A stretch of 64,000 nt of DNA from Dyella_D sp052115385 (lineage in GTDB: Bacteria > Pseudomonadota > Gammaproteobacteria > Xanthomonadales > Rhodanobacteraceae). The notes beneath the pieces are model-generated. The model saw nothing but the letters and a program-made list of their open reading frames with translations. It was not told the DNA's origin and did no database searches. The position numbers were made by a program, and so were the translations under genes. The DNA lies in contig NZ_JBFRGP010000014.1 of the NCBI RefSeq assembly GCF_052115385.1, forward strand, positions 66,206-130,205, given 5' to 3'. Positions 42,774 through 53,536 of this stretch are shown here, in pieces. Within the stretch, counting starts at the first letter, position 1, and the number at the start of each line of letters is the position of its first letter.

Positions 42774-45425
42774 ATGAGCGCACGCGATCAGCTTTCCGCA
42801 CCGACCATCCGCCTCAGCGATTACCGCGCGCCCGCCTGGCGCGTGGAGCGCGTCGAACTGGAGTTCGACTTAGGCATCGACGTCACCGAGGTGTCGTCCC
42901 GCCTGTTCCTGCGCCGCGACCCTGCTCAGATCGAGCCGCTGCGGCTGGATGGCGAAGGACTGGAGCTGCTCTCCATCGTGCTGGATGGCCAGCCGCTGGA
43001 GCCAAGCCGCTATCGCCAAAGCGAAGCCGAGCTGGAAGTGGACGGCGCGCGCGACGGCAGCGTGCTGGAAACGCGGGTGCGTGTGCGGCCGGCCAGGAAC
43101 ACGGCGCTGGAAGGCCTGTACCTGTCCGGCTCGCGCGAGACCGGCTTCCTGCTGACGCAGTGCGAGGCGGAAGGTTTTCGCCACATCACTTTCTTGCCCG
43201 ATCGGCCGGACGTGCTGGCGCGCTACACGGTGACGCTGCGCGCGGACAAGGCGCGCTTCCCGGTGCTGCTGGCCGGCGGCAATCCCGATGGCGCTGGCGA
43301 TATGCAGGACGGGCGCCATTGGGCGCGTTTTGTCGATCCGCATCCCAAGCCCAGCTATCTGTTCGCCGCCGTGGCGGGACGATTGGAGAAAATCGAGCGC
43401 GATTACCGCACGGCGGACGGGCGCGAGGTCAAGCTGGTGATCTGGTCCGAGGCCAACGTGATCGATCGTTGCCATTACGCGATGGATGCGCTGGAGCGTT
43501 CGATGCGCTGGGACGAGCAGGCCTATGGACGCAATTACGACCTGGATGTGTTCCACGTCGTCGCCACGCACGATTTCAATATGGGCGCGATGGAGAACAA
43601 GGGTCTCAATATCTTCAACGCGAAATACCTGCTGGCCGATCCGGATTCGACCACCGACGACGAATACCGCGCGGTGGAAGCAGTGGTGGCGCACGAATAT
43701 TTCCATAACTGGAGCGGCAACCGCGTCACCTGCCGCGACTGGTTCCAGTTGTCGCTGAAGGAAGGGCTGACCGTATTTCGCGAGCAGCAGTTTTCCGCGG
43801 ACATGAATTCGCTCGCGCTCAAGCGCATCGAGGATGTGGCGCTGCTGCGGCGCGCGCAGTTTCCCGAGGATGCGGGCCCGCTGGCGCATCCGGTGCGGCC
43901 GGCGCAGTACAGCGAGATCAACAACTTCTATACCGCGACGGTGTACGAGAAGGGTTCCGAACTGGTGCGCATGCTTGCCGGGCGGTTGGGCGAGCAGGGG
44001 TTCCGCCGTGGCATGGATCTGTATTTCGAGCGCAACGACGGGCAGGCGGCGACGATCGAGGATTTCCTCGGCGCGGTGGGCGAGGCGAACGGTGTCGATC
44101 TGTCGCCGTATCTGGCCTGGTATGCGCAGGCCGGCACGCCGCGGCTGCGCGCCAGCGGGCGCTATGACGCGATGCGGCGCGAGTACGTGCTCACGCTCGC
44201 GCAGCACACGCCGCCCACGCCCGGGCAGGCGGACAAGCGGGCGCTGCCGATTCCGGTGAAGCTCGCGCTGTTTGCGCGCGATGGCCGGATGCTGCCGCTG
44301 CAGGTCGACGGGCATCCGCAGGCCGGCGCCACCGAGCTGGTGGTGGTGGCCGACAAGGCCGAGCAGCAGATCGTGTTCCGCGAGGTGGATGCCGCGCCGG
44401 TGCCATCCCTGCTGCGCGGCTTCTCGGCGCCGGTGATCCTCGAAGGCATGGACAGCGCGGCCGACCTGGCCTTGCTGCTGCGCCACGACGCGGACGGCTT
44501 CAACCGCTGGCAGGCCGGGCAGCAGCTGGCCACCTGCGCTTACGAGGCGCTGCGCGAGCATGGCGGCGGCGAAGCGGTCGAGGCCTGGAGCGAGGCGCTG
44601 GCCGGCTTGTTCGCCGAGGACGGTGTGGACCCCGCCCTGCTGGCCGAACTGATGACGCCACCGGGCGAGGTGGAGCTGGCCGAACGCGAGCGCGAAGCCA
44701 ATCCGGAGCGGATCTACGCGATGCGCCAGCAATTGCAGCGGCGGCTGGCCGAGCGGCTGGGCGCCGAAGCGATCCTGGCGCGCTATCAGTCGTTGGTCGC
44801 TGCGACGAGCGCGCAGCTGGACGCCGTCAGCCAGGCGCAACGCCGGTTGAAGCGGCGCATGCTCGATCTGCTTTGCCTCCTCGACGTGCCGCGTGCCCAG
44901 GCTCTTGCGGCTGGGCAGTACGAACAGGCGCCCGGCATGACCGACCGCCTCGCCGCGCTGTCGGTACTGGTGCGCACCGCGGCGCCACAGGCCGCGGGCG
45001 CGCTCGCGCATTTCCGCCAGCGCTACGCGGACAACCCGCTGGCGCTGGACAAGTGGTTCAGCGTGCAGACCCAGCATCCCGGCGAACCGGCGCTCGCGAC
45101 CGTGCAGGCGCTGGAGCGCGACGCCGCGTTCACGCTGAAGAATCCCAACCGGGTCAATTCGCTCTATGGCGCCTGGACGCGCAGCAATCCATCGGGCTTC
45201 CATCGCGCCGATGGCGCCGGCTACCGCCTGCTGGCGGAGCGGCTGGCCGAACTGGATGCGCTCAATCCGCAGATCGCCGCGCGGCTGGCTACCGTGTTCA
45301 ACGGCTGGCGCCGGCTGGAGCCGGTGCGTCGCGCGCGGGCCAGGGAAGCGATTGCGGCGCTGGCGGAGCGGGAAGGCCTGTCGCGCAACCTGGCGGAAAT
45401 CGTGCAGAGCATGCTGCACGAGTAA
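42774..45425 (+). CDS. pepN: Aminopeptidase N
   Basis: An 883-residue M1 zinc aminopeptidase of the E. coli PepN type. The substrate-binding GAMEN motif is at 271-275. The zinc site HEYFH (H307, H311) has the third ligand Glu in KEGLTVFREQ (E330). The C-terminal helical domain is complete and ends NLAEIVQSMLHE. The enzyme removes N-terminal residues from peptides in the cytoplasm. It is a single gene; a perfect 18-base palindrome follows the stop. Confidence 0.97.
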   Translation: MSARDQLSAPTIRLSDYRAPAWRVERVELEFDLGIDVTEVSSRLFLRRDPAQIEPLRLDGEGLELLSIVLDGQPLEPSRYRQSEAELEVDGARDGSVLETRVRVRPARNTALEGLYLSGSRETGFLLTQCEAEGFRHITFLPDRPDVLARYTVTLRADKARFPVLLAGGNPDGAGDMQDGRHWARFVDPHPKPSYLFAAVAGRLEKIERDYRTADGREVKLVIWSEANVIDRCHYAMDALERSMRWDEQAYGRNYDLDVFHVVATHDFNMGAMENKGLNIFNAKYLLADPDSTTDDEYRAVEAVVAHEYFHNWSGNRVTCRDWFQLSLKEGLTVFREQQFSADMNSLALKRIEDVALLRRAQFPEDAGPLAHPVRPAQYSEINNFYTATVYEKGSELVRMLAGRLGEQGFRRGMDLYFERNDGQAATIEDFLGAVGEANGVDLSPYLAWYAQAGTPRLRASGRYDAMRREYVLTLAQHTPPTPGQADKRALPIPVKLALFARDGRMLPLQVDGHPQAGATELVVVADKAEQQIVFREVDAAPVPSLLRGFSAPVILEGMDSAADLALLLRHDADGFNRWQAGQQLATCAYEALREHGGGEAVEAWSEALAGLFAEDGVDPALLAELMTPPGEVELAEREREANPERIYAMRQQLQRRLAERLGAEAILARYQSLVAATSAQLDAVSQAQRRLKRRMLDLLCLLDVPRAQALAAGQYEQAPGMTDRLAALSVLVRTAAPQAAGALAHFRQRYADNPLALDKWFSVQTQHPGEPALATVQALERDAAFTLKNPNRVNSLYGAWTRSNPSGFHRADGAGYRLLAERLAELDALNPQIAARLATVFNGWRRLEPVRRARAREAIAALAEREGLSRNLAEIVQSMLHE

Positions 45426-45440
45426 GCAGGCTTGGGGAGT

Positions 45441-45458
45441 GGCCCGGCGCGCCGGGCC
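45441..45458. terminator. Palindrome between pepN and the small convergent gene
   Basis: GGCCCGGCGCGCCGGGCC is perfectly self-complementary over nine base pairs. It lies in the 36 bases between the convergent stop codons, so it may serve both directions. It lacks a U-run. Confidence 0.5.
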
Positions 45459-45461
45459 GCT

Positions 45462-45647
45462 TCAGACGACGAGGTGGTCCAGTTCGTCGCGCAAGCGGTG
45501 CATGCGCGACTCCAGTCGGGGGCGCAGCGAGCGGCGCTCGTTTTCGGCGCGCAGCTCCAGATGTTCCATCGCCATCTCCACGCGACCCAGTTCGATCAAC
45601 AGATCGTGGTGCGGAAAGAACGCCTTGAAGTCGATGCTTATGTCCAT
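45462..45647 (-). CDS. Small hypothetical protein, helical and charged
   Basis: A 61-residue protein starting at ATG 45647 after a G-rich ribosome-binding stretch (AGGGGGCAGGG). The frame extends further upstream but overlaps the regulatory region. Most of it is one long charged helix (LIELGRVEMAMEHLELRAENERRSLRPRLE...), suggestive of a coiled coil. I do not recognise the family. A CRP-like site lies 60 bases upstream of the start, so regulation by a CRP/Clp-type factor is possible. Confidence 0.55.
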   Translation of the reverse strand: MDISIDFKAFFPHHDLLIELGRVEMAMEHLELRAENERRSLRPRLESRMHRLRDELDHLVV

Positions 45648-45706
45648 GGCCCTGCCCCCTTGAAGCTCTACGGCGGGGAAGGCGAAGCAACCGGCGTGCC
45701 ATCGTT

Positions 45707-45722
45707 TGTGATGTGCATCACG
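45707..45722. promoter_or_regulatory. CRP/Clp-like binding site
   Basis: TGTGATGTGCATCACG matches the TGTGA-N6-TCACA pattern at nine of ten conserved positions and is symmetric. It lies between the minus-strand 61-residue gene and the structured region upstream of mnmG, so it could control either side. Confidence 0.6.
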
Positions 45723-45840
45723 CACCGTCACGATACCTATCACCAAATTTCCGGGCACAGATCACGGAATGACGCAGCGCGTCAGCTGCTGCCGCGCTCC
45801 GGCACAAATCTCCGTTTTAGTCACCCCGTGTTCACGCTGC

Positions 45841-46109
45841 GGGGGTAAGTATGACCCCTACAACGAGGCGGCATCGCCGCCTGCGCTTACCGAATTCACG
45901 GTTTCTGGCGCCCGGCAACACGGTCATCCTGGATTCCCCCTGTTCCTGAGACCGCCGGGCGCCAGATCTTATTCTGGTCGGACGTTAGCTTCTTAAAGCC
46001 TTCCGGCAGCAGAAAAAACGACGGCGCCCAGTGGGCGCCGTCTTGCTTCCTCTCCCCGGCACGCGACCGAACCCCTGTCCGTTCGGTCTCTGCGCGCGTC
46101 TCCGCGCAG
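45841..46109 (+). other. Structured non-coding region upstream of mnmG, possible small RNA
   Basis: The 598 bases between 45648 and 46245 contain no supported gene. Successive inverted repeats are GGTAAG (45844)/CTTACC (45886) enclosing AGGCGGC/GCCGCCT (45866-45882); TCTGGCGCCCGGC (45904-45916)/GCCGGGCGCCAGA (45954-45966), a 13-bp perfect stem with a 37-base loop; GACGGCGCCC/GGGCGCCGTC (46020-46042); GACCGAAC/GTTCGGTC (46065-46088); and CTGCGCG/CGCGCAG (46090-46109). Nested and long-range pairing of this kind suits a stable RNA of roughly 200 bases ending at the 46020-46042 hairpin. The family is unknown. Confidence 0.4.
46013..46050. terminator. Terminator hairpin upstream of mnmG
   Basis: A 10-bp perfect stem GACGGCGCCC / GGGCGCCGTC has a three-base loop. 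Six A precede it, giving a U-run on the minus strand, and TTGCTTCC follows on the + strand. It may be bidirectional and probably ends the structured transcript. Confidence 0.65.
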
Positions 46110-46245
46110 CGTCTGCCCAGTGAAAGTGCGTCAGGGTAAAAGCAGGATCCGTGCCAGGAAATCCGGCCGCCGTGCTAAGACACTGATCGGGTTACCATAT
46201 CGCCCTCACTCGTTGCGTTCCAGGCCCCACAGGCGGTCTTTCAGC

Positions 46246-48120
<1,875 letters not shown>

Positions 48121-48208
48121 GTCCGCGCCCGGCGCGGCGGCCCGCGCGGACATGGAACGTCAACCCAGGCATGGCATGATGCGGCTTCCACCGATGGGAG
48201 CACGAACG

Positions 48209-48982
48209 ATGGAAGTCTGGATCGGCCGGGATGGCGAGCGGCATGGCCCCTATAGCGAAAGCGATGTGCGCGAGTGGTTGCGCACCGGCAAAGTGAGCTC
48301 GGACGACCTGGGCTGGTACCAGGGCATGACCGACTGGAAACCGCTGTCCGCGCTGTTTCCCGAAGAGCCGCCCGCACTCGACCGTGTCTACTCCCCGCCC
48401 AAGGCGCCGCTGCAGACCGCGCCGAGCGCCGAGCGCTCGCTGGAGGATCACGCCGGTTTCTGGAAGCGCGTGGTCGCCTACATCCTCGACTACATCGTGC
48501 TGGTGATCCCGAACCTGGGGATCAGCAAGTTGCTCGGCGCCGACGCCGCGCAGAGCGCGCTGATGCAGAGCGCGCAGGGCGCCGGTGCCGATCCTGGCGC
48601 CCTGATGTCGGCCTACGGTGCGTTCTACAGCGCCATGCTGCCGGCGATGCTGGTGCAGATCGTGATCGCCTGGCTGTACTTCGCCGTGTGCGAGAGCTCG
48701 TCCTGGCAGGCCACGCTGGGCAAGCTGGCGATGGGCATCCGGGTGGTGGACCTGAAGGGCCAGCGGATCAGCTTCCTGCGCGCCACCGGCCGCTATTTCG
48801 CCAAGATGCTCAGCGGCATGATCCTGTGCATCGGCTACCTGATGGTGGCGTTCACCGAGCGCAAGCAAGGCCTGCACGACATGATCGCCGGCACCCTGGT
48901 GCTGAACGGCCGCGCCAACGAATTCGCCGCGGCGAAGTCGGCGCCGTCGAACGAGACCAACAAGGGCTCGTTCAACGCCTGA
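48209..48982 (+). CDS. GYF_2- and RDD-domain membrane protein
   Basis: A 257-residue protein. An N-terminal GYF_2-like domain (about residues 1-55; EVWIGRDGERHGPYSESDVREW ... LGWYQGMTDWKPLS) is followed by a Pro-rich linker and an RDD membrane domain with about four helices (GFWKRVVAYILDYIVLVIP, ATLGKLAMGIRVVDLKG, QGLHDMIAGTLVL). RDD proteins are putative transporters or membrane organisers. The GYF_2 domain may bind Pro-rich peptides on the cytoplasmic side. The ATG at 48209 follows GGGAG, which is preferred to the upstream ATG codons. No operon partner is evident. Confidence 0.85.
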   Translation: MEVWIGRDGERHGPYSESDVREWLRTGKVSSDDLGWYQGMTDWKPLSALFPEEPPALDRVYSPPKAPLQTAPSAERSLEDHAGFWKRVVAYILDYIVLVIPNLGISKLLGADAAQSALMQSAQGAGADPGALMSAYGAFYSAMLPAMLVQIVIAWLYFAVCESSSWQATLGKLAMGIRVVDLKGQRISFLRATGRYFAKMLSGMILCIGYLMVAFTERKQGLHDMIAGTLVLNGRANEFAAAKSAPSNETNKGSFNA

Positions 48983-49117
48983 TCCACGGATCGGCGCCGG
49001 GAAACCTCGCGTTCCCGGCGTTTTCTGGCAAGCCTGCCCTACTTGTTATCATTCCACGCTCGACCGGCGCGGCGTGCCGCGCCCCTTTGTGTTTTTCCAA
49101 GGAATCGTCCGTACCCC

Positions 49118-51460
49118 ATGCTCAGCATCGAACAACGCATTGCCCAGGACATCGCCGCCAAACCGGACCAGGTCATCGCGGCAGTCGACCTGCTGGACGG
49201 CGGCGCCACCGTGCCGTTCATCGCCCGCTACCGCAAGGAAGCCACCGGCGGCCTCGACGACACCCAGCTGCGCCTGCTGGAAGAGCGCCTGCGCTACCTG
49301 CGCGAGCTGGAAGAACGACGCAGCGCGATCCTGGCCAGCGTCGAGGAACAGGGCAAGCTCAGCGACGCGCTCAAGCGCGACATCCTCGACGCCGACACCA
49401 AGGCGCGCCTGGAAGATCTCTACCTGCCGTACAAGCCCAAGCGCCGCACCAAGGCGCAGATCGCGCGCGAAGCCGGCCTGGAGCCGCTGGCGCTGGGCCT
49501 GCGCGAGGATCCCACGCAGTCGCCCGAGGCCTTCGCCGCGGCGTTCGTCGATGCCGGGAAGGGCGTCGCCGATGTGCGCGCCGCGCTCGAGGGCGCGCGC
49601 GCGATCCTGATGGAAACCATCGCCGAAGACGCGCATCTGGTCGGCGAGCTGCGCGACTGGCTGTGGGACAAGGGCCAGATCCGCGCCAAGGTGGTGGAAG
49701 GCAAGGAAAACGAAGGCGCGAAGTTCCGCGACTACTTCGACCATATGGAATCGGTCGGCAAGATCCCCTCGCACCGCCTGCTGGCGCTGATGCGCGCGCG
49801 CAACGAGGGCGTGATCGAACTGGAACTGGCGCCGACCCTCGAAGCCGAACAGGGCCACCTGGAAGGCGAAGGCCGCGTCGCCGCGCATGCCGGCATCCAC
49901 GACCGCGGCCGCCCCGCCGATGCCTGGCTGCGCGAAACCGTGCGCCTGACCTGGCGCGTGAAGCTGCACCTGCACCTGACCCTGGACCTGTTCGGCCGCG
50001 TGCGCGAAAGCGCCGAGGACGAAGCGATCCGCGTGTTCGGCGACAACCTCAAGGACCTGATGCTGGCCGCGCCGGCCGGCGCCAGAACGGTGATGGGCCT
50101 GGACCCGGGCATCCGCAGTGGCGTGAAGGTCGCGGTGGTCGACGCCACCGGCAAGGTGCTGGCCACCGACGTGGTGTATCCGCATGAGCCGCGCAAGCAG
50201 TGGGACCAGTCCATCGCGCGCCTGGCCGTGCTGTCCAAGCAGCATGGCGTGAACCTGATCGCGATCGGCAACGGCACCGCCTCGCGCGAGACCGATAAGC
50301 TCGCCGGTGAACTGATCAAGAAGCATGCGGAGCTGAAGCTGTCGAAGATCGTGGTGAGCGAAGCCGGTGCGTCCGTTTATTCGGCCTCGGAAATCGCCGC
50401 CAGGGAATTCCCCGAGATGGACGTGAGTCTGCGCGGCGCGGTGTCGATCGCGCGGCGCCTGCAGGATCCGCTGGCCGAGCTGGTGAAGATCGAGCCCAAG
50501 GCGATCGGCGTGGGCCAGTACCAGCACGACGTGAATCAGGTGAAGCTGGCGCGCGCGCTGGACGCCAGGGTCGAGGACTGCGTGAACGCGGTGGGCGTGG
50601 ATGTGAACACCGCTTCCGCCGCGCTGCTGTCGCGCGTGGCCGGCCTCTCCGCCAGCGTGGCGGAGAACGTGGTCAAGCACCGCGATGCCAACGGCCCGTT
50701 CGCCAACCGCATGGCGCTGCTGAAGGTGCCGCGCCTGGGCGAGAAGGCGTTCGAGCAGTGCGCGGGCTTCCTGCGCATTCCCAGCGGCGACAATCCGCTG
50801 GACGCCAGCTCGGTGCATCCGGAAGCCTATCCGGTGGTGGAGCGCATCATCGCCCAGTGCGGGCGCGAGGTGAAAAGCATCGTCGGCGATACCTCGTTCC
50901 TGCGTGGCCTGAAGGCCGAGCAGTACACCGACGAGCGCTTCGGCGTGCCGACCGTGCGCGACATCCTGAAGGAACTGGAGAAGCCCGGCCGCGATCCGCG
51001 CCCGGAATTCGTCGCGCCGAGCTTCGCCGAAGGCGTGGAAGACCTGAAGGACCTGCGCCCGGGCATGATCCTGGAAGGCCGCGTCACCAACGTGGCCGCG
51101 TTCGGCGCCTTCGTCGACATCGGCGTGCACCAGGACGGCCTGGTCCACGTCTCCGCGCTGTCGCACACCTTCGTCAAGGATCCGCGCGATGCGGTGAAGG
51201 CGGGCGACATCGTCAAGGTCAAAGTGATGGAAGTGGACCTGCCGCGCCAGCGCATCGGCCTGTCCATGCGCCTGGACGACGAGCCGGGCCAGGCCCGTGC
51301 CGGTCGTCCCGGCAGCAGCAGCGGCGGCAATGAAGGCCGTGGCGGCAGCGGTCCGCGCGATGGCCGCGGTCCCCGCCCCGGCGGCGGCGCGCCGAAACCC
51401 GCGCCGGCCCCTGGCAACAGTGCTTTCGCCGACGCGCTGTCGCGCGCCATGAAGCGCTGA
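49118..51460 (+). CDS. tex: Tex-family RNA-binding transcription accessory protein
   Basis: A 780-residue nucleic-acid-binding protein. In order it has an N-terminal helical region, a YqgF-like domain (TVMGLDPGIRSGVKVAVVDA ... LIAIGNGTASRETD), helix-hairpin-helix elements (TASAALLSRVAGLSASVAENVV) and an S1 RNA-binding domain at about 647-718 (LEGRVTNVAAFGAFVDIGV). The final 60 residues or so form a Gly/Arg/Pro-rich tail, longer than the E. coli YhgF C-terminus and probably disordered. The start at 49118 gives the conserved IEQRIAQDI opening; the frame continues upstream to 49043. Confidence 0.95.
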   Translation: MLSIEQRIAQDIAAKPDQVIAAVDLLDGGATVPFIARYRKEATGGLDDTQLRLLEERLRYLRELEERRSAILASVEEQGKLSDALKRDILDADTKARLEDLYLPYKPKRRTKAQIAREAGLEPLALGLREDPTQSPEAFAAAFVDAGKGVADVRAALEGARAILMETIAEDAHLVGELRDWLWDKGQIRAKVVEGKENEGAKFRDYFDHMESVGKIPSHRLLALMRARNEGVIELELAPTLEAEQGHLEGEGRVAAHAGIHDRGRPADAWLRETVRLTWRVKLHLHLTLDLFGRVRESAEDEAIRVFGDNLKDLMLAAPAGARTVMGLDPGIRSGVKVAVVDATGKVLATDVVYPHEPRKQWDQSIARLAVLSKQHGVNLIAIGNGTASRETDKLAGELIKKHAELKLSKIVVSEAGASVYSASEIAAREFPEMDVSLRGAVSIARRLQDPLAELVKIEPKAIGVGQYQHDVNQVKLARALDARVEDCVNAVGVDVNTASAALLSRVAGLSASVAENVVKHRDANGPFANRMALLKVPRLGEKAFEQCAGFLRIPSGDNPLDASSVHPEAYPVVERIIAQCGREVKSIVGDTSFLRGLKAEQYTDERFGVPTVRDILKELEKPGRDPRPEFVAPSFAEGVEDLKDLRPGMILEGRVTNVAAFGAFVDIGVHQDGLVHVSALSHTFVKDPRDAVKAGDIVKVKVMEVDLPRQRIGLSMRLDDEPGQARAGRPGSSSGGNEGRGGSGPRDGRGPRPGGGAPKPAPAPGNSAFADALSRAMKR

Positions 51461-51474
51461 GAATCACCGGGCCC

Positions 51475-51509
51475 GCGCATGCTGCGCTGCGATGCAGCGC
51501 AGCATGCGC
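51475..51509 (+). terminator. Long hairpin after tex
   Basis: A perfect 16-bp stem GCGCATGCTGCGCTGC / GCAGCGCAGCATGCGC with a GAT loop starts 14 bases after the tex stop. Only TT follows it. Confidence 0.6.
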
Positions 51510-51580
51510 TTACGTATGGCCTTGCATTACCGTAACGCGCGAATAACAAAAGCCATCCCGGCTCAAGGAGCGTTACCGAC

Positions 51581-53425
51581 ATGCCCCGCATCCGCCATCT
51601 CGCCGGCGCCATCGCCGCCGGTCTGCTGTTCAGCACTGCCGCCGCCGCGACCGACTTCAGCAAGGTCGTGATCATCGGCGACAGCCTCAGCGACGCCGGC
51701 AACATCGCCAAGCTGTCCGGTTCGCCGATCCCGCTGCGCTTCACCACCAACCCCGGCACCACCACGGCGGAGAACGTCGCCGCGGCGCTGAAACTGCCAG
51801 TCTCCGCTTCACTCTCGGGCGGCACCGACTACGCCTTCGGCGGCGCCGGCCTGCAGCACAACTCGCCCGGCACCCCGGCCGGCGTGCCGCTGCTGTCGCA
51901 GCAGTTCCAGATGTACCTGGCCGCCAACGGCGGCGCGGCCGACAGCAAGGCGCTCTACCAGGTGTGGGGCGGCGCCAACGACATCTTCTATCTGACCGCC
52001 ACCTCGACCAATCCGAACGTGCTGGCCGCCGGTGCCGTGTCCGCCGCGCAGACCGAGTTGGGCCTGGTCGGCCAGATGCAGGCCGCCGGCGCCAAGTACG
52101 TGGTGGTCTACAACCTGCCCGACATCGGCAAGACCCCGTCCGGCATGGCCGGCGGCGCAGCCGCTTCGGCCGGTGCGACGCAGCTATCGCTCGCCTTCAA
52201 CGGCGTGCTCAATGCGGGCATCACCCAGCTCAGCAACAACGGCTTGAACGTGATCCCGGTGAACACCTTCCAGCTGCTCAACGAAGTGATTGCCAATCCG
52301 TCGGCCTACGGCTTCACCAACGTCACCACGCCGGCCTGTAACGGCAGCTCGGTACAGTGCGGCCCGGCCGGCTCCGGCCTGCCCTACAGCTACGCCGCGG
52401 GCACCAACAACACTTACCTGTTCGCCGATGGCGTGCATCCGACCACCGCTGCCCACGCCATGCTGGGCCAGTACGTGGTGTCGCTGATCCAGGCGCCGGG
52501 CCAGATCTCCATGCTGGGCGAAGCGCCGCTGGCGGCCGCTGCCGCGCAGACCCGCGCCATCCGCAACGAGATGCTGGCCGATGCGATGGGCAGCGATACG
52601 CGCTTCTTCGCCAACGTCGACTACGCCCACCAGCGCTTCGACCAGCAGAGCAGCTCGCCCAAGACCACCAGCAACAACGTCAACCTGACGGTGGGCGCCG
52701 ACGTGCGCGCCAGCGAGCACATCTCGATGGGCGTGGCGCTGGGCATCGGCCAGCACAACGCCGACTTCGCCGGTGGCGGCGGCTACAAGCTGCAGGACAT
52801 CAGTGGCCTGGGCTACCTGACCTATCACAACGGCGGCGGCTACGTCGGCGGCTACGTGAACTTCGCGCAGTCGAACTTCACCGACATCGAGCGCCGTATC
52901 CAGCTCGGCGCCATGTCGCGCAGCGAGAGCGGCAAGGCTGACGGCAACCGCCTTGGCGGCGGCGCCACCGGCGGCTGGTGGTTCAACTTCGATGCGCTGC
53001 GCACCGGTCCGTTCGCCACGGTGGAATGGCAGACCGTGAAGGTCAACGGCTACACCGAGGGCGGCAACGACAGCACCACCATGTGGTTCGGTCGCCAGCA
53101 GCGCGATGCGCTGATCTCCACCCTGGGCTGGCGCCTGCAGGGGCACTGGCAGGCCGGCGGCATGATGCTCGCCCCGTATGCCGAGGTGGCCTGGAACCAC
53201 GACAGCAAGGCCGACCCGCGCAGCGTCACCGCCGGCGTGGTCAGCATGCCCGGCCAGTTCGCCCTCACCGGCTTCCTGCCGGACAAGACCTGGGGCACTG
53301 CCGACGTGGGCGTGTCCGCGCAGTTCAGCGAGAACGTCGCCGGCTGGGTGGGCTACAGCGGCCGCTTCGGCGACGACAGCCAGAAGTACAACAGCGTGAA
53401 CCTGGGCGTGAAGGTCGGCTTCTAA
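51581..53425 (+). CDS. estA: EstA-type GDSL autotransporter esterase
   Basis: A 614-residue outer-membrane esterase. A signal peptide (about residues 1-23) is followed by a GDSL passenger domain with the catalytic Ser in IIGDSLSDAGN (S35), the Asn block GGANDIFYL and the Asp-x-x-His pair DGVHP (D283, H286). The autotransporter barrel starts near residue 330 and ends in the aromatic VGF. EstA proteins stay surface-anchored and cleave short-chain and glycerol esters. AAGGAG lies about nine bases before the ATG at 51581. A strong bidirectional terminator follows. Confidence 0.93.
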   Translation: MPRIRHLAGAIAAGLLFSTAAAATDFSKVVIIGDSLSDAGNIAKLSGSPIPLRFTTNPGTTTAENVAAALKLPVSASLSGGTDYAFGGAGLQHNSPGTPAGVPLLSQQFQMYLAANGGAADSKALYQVWGGANDIFYLTATSTNPNVLAAGAVSAAQTELGLVGQMQAAGAKYVVVYNLPDIGKTPSGMAGGAAASAGATQLSLAFNGVLNAGITQLSNNGLNVIPVNTFQLLNEVIANPSAYGFTNVTTPACNGSSVQCGPAGSGLPYSYAAGTNNTYLFADGVHPTTAAHAMLGQYVVSLIQAPGQISMLGEAPLAAAAAQTRAIRNEMLADAMGSDTRFFANVDYAHQRFDQQSSSPKTTSNNVNLTVGADVRASEHISMGVALGIGQHNADFAGGGGYKLQDISGLGYLTYHNGGGYVGGYVNFAQSNFTDIERRIQLGAMSRSESGKADGNRLGGGATGGWWFNFDALRTGPFATVEWQTVKVNGYTEGGNDSTTMWFGRQQRDALISTLGWRLQGHWQAGGMMLAPYAEVAWNHDSKADPRSVTAGVVSMPGQFALTGFLPDKTWGTADVGVSAQFSENVAGWVGYSGRFGDDSQKYNSVNLGVKVGF

Positions 53426-53465
53426 GCCGGCTTTCCGGACAAGCCAGGTAAAGGCTAAGCCCAAT

Positions 53466-53499
53466 AAAAAAGCCGTCCGCGCGAGCGGACGGCTTTTTT
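53466..53499. terminator. Bidirectional terminator between estA and the lipoprotein gene
   Basis: The stem GCCGTCCGC / GCGGACGGC with a four-base loop is flanked by six A on the left and six T on the right. It therefore serves both convergent genes. Confidence 0.95.
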
Positions 53500-53536
53500 C
53501 ATGCCCCGATCCCTATCCGGGATCAGACGACGGCGC

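Noticed and set aside
45904..46010. 6S RNA in the mnmG upstream region
   Set aside because: Only short resemblances (CCTGAG, TTAAAGCC) were seen, zapA and the ygfA-type neighbour are absent, and the closed-stem/central-bubble layout could not be drawn with confidence.
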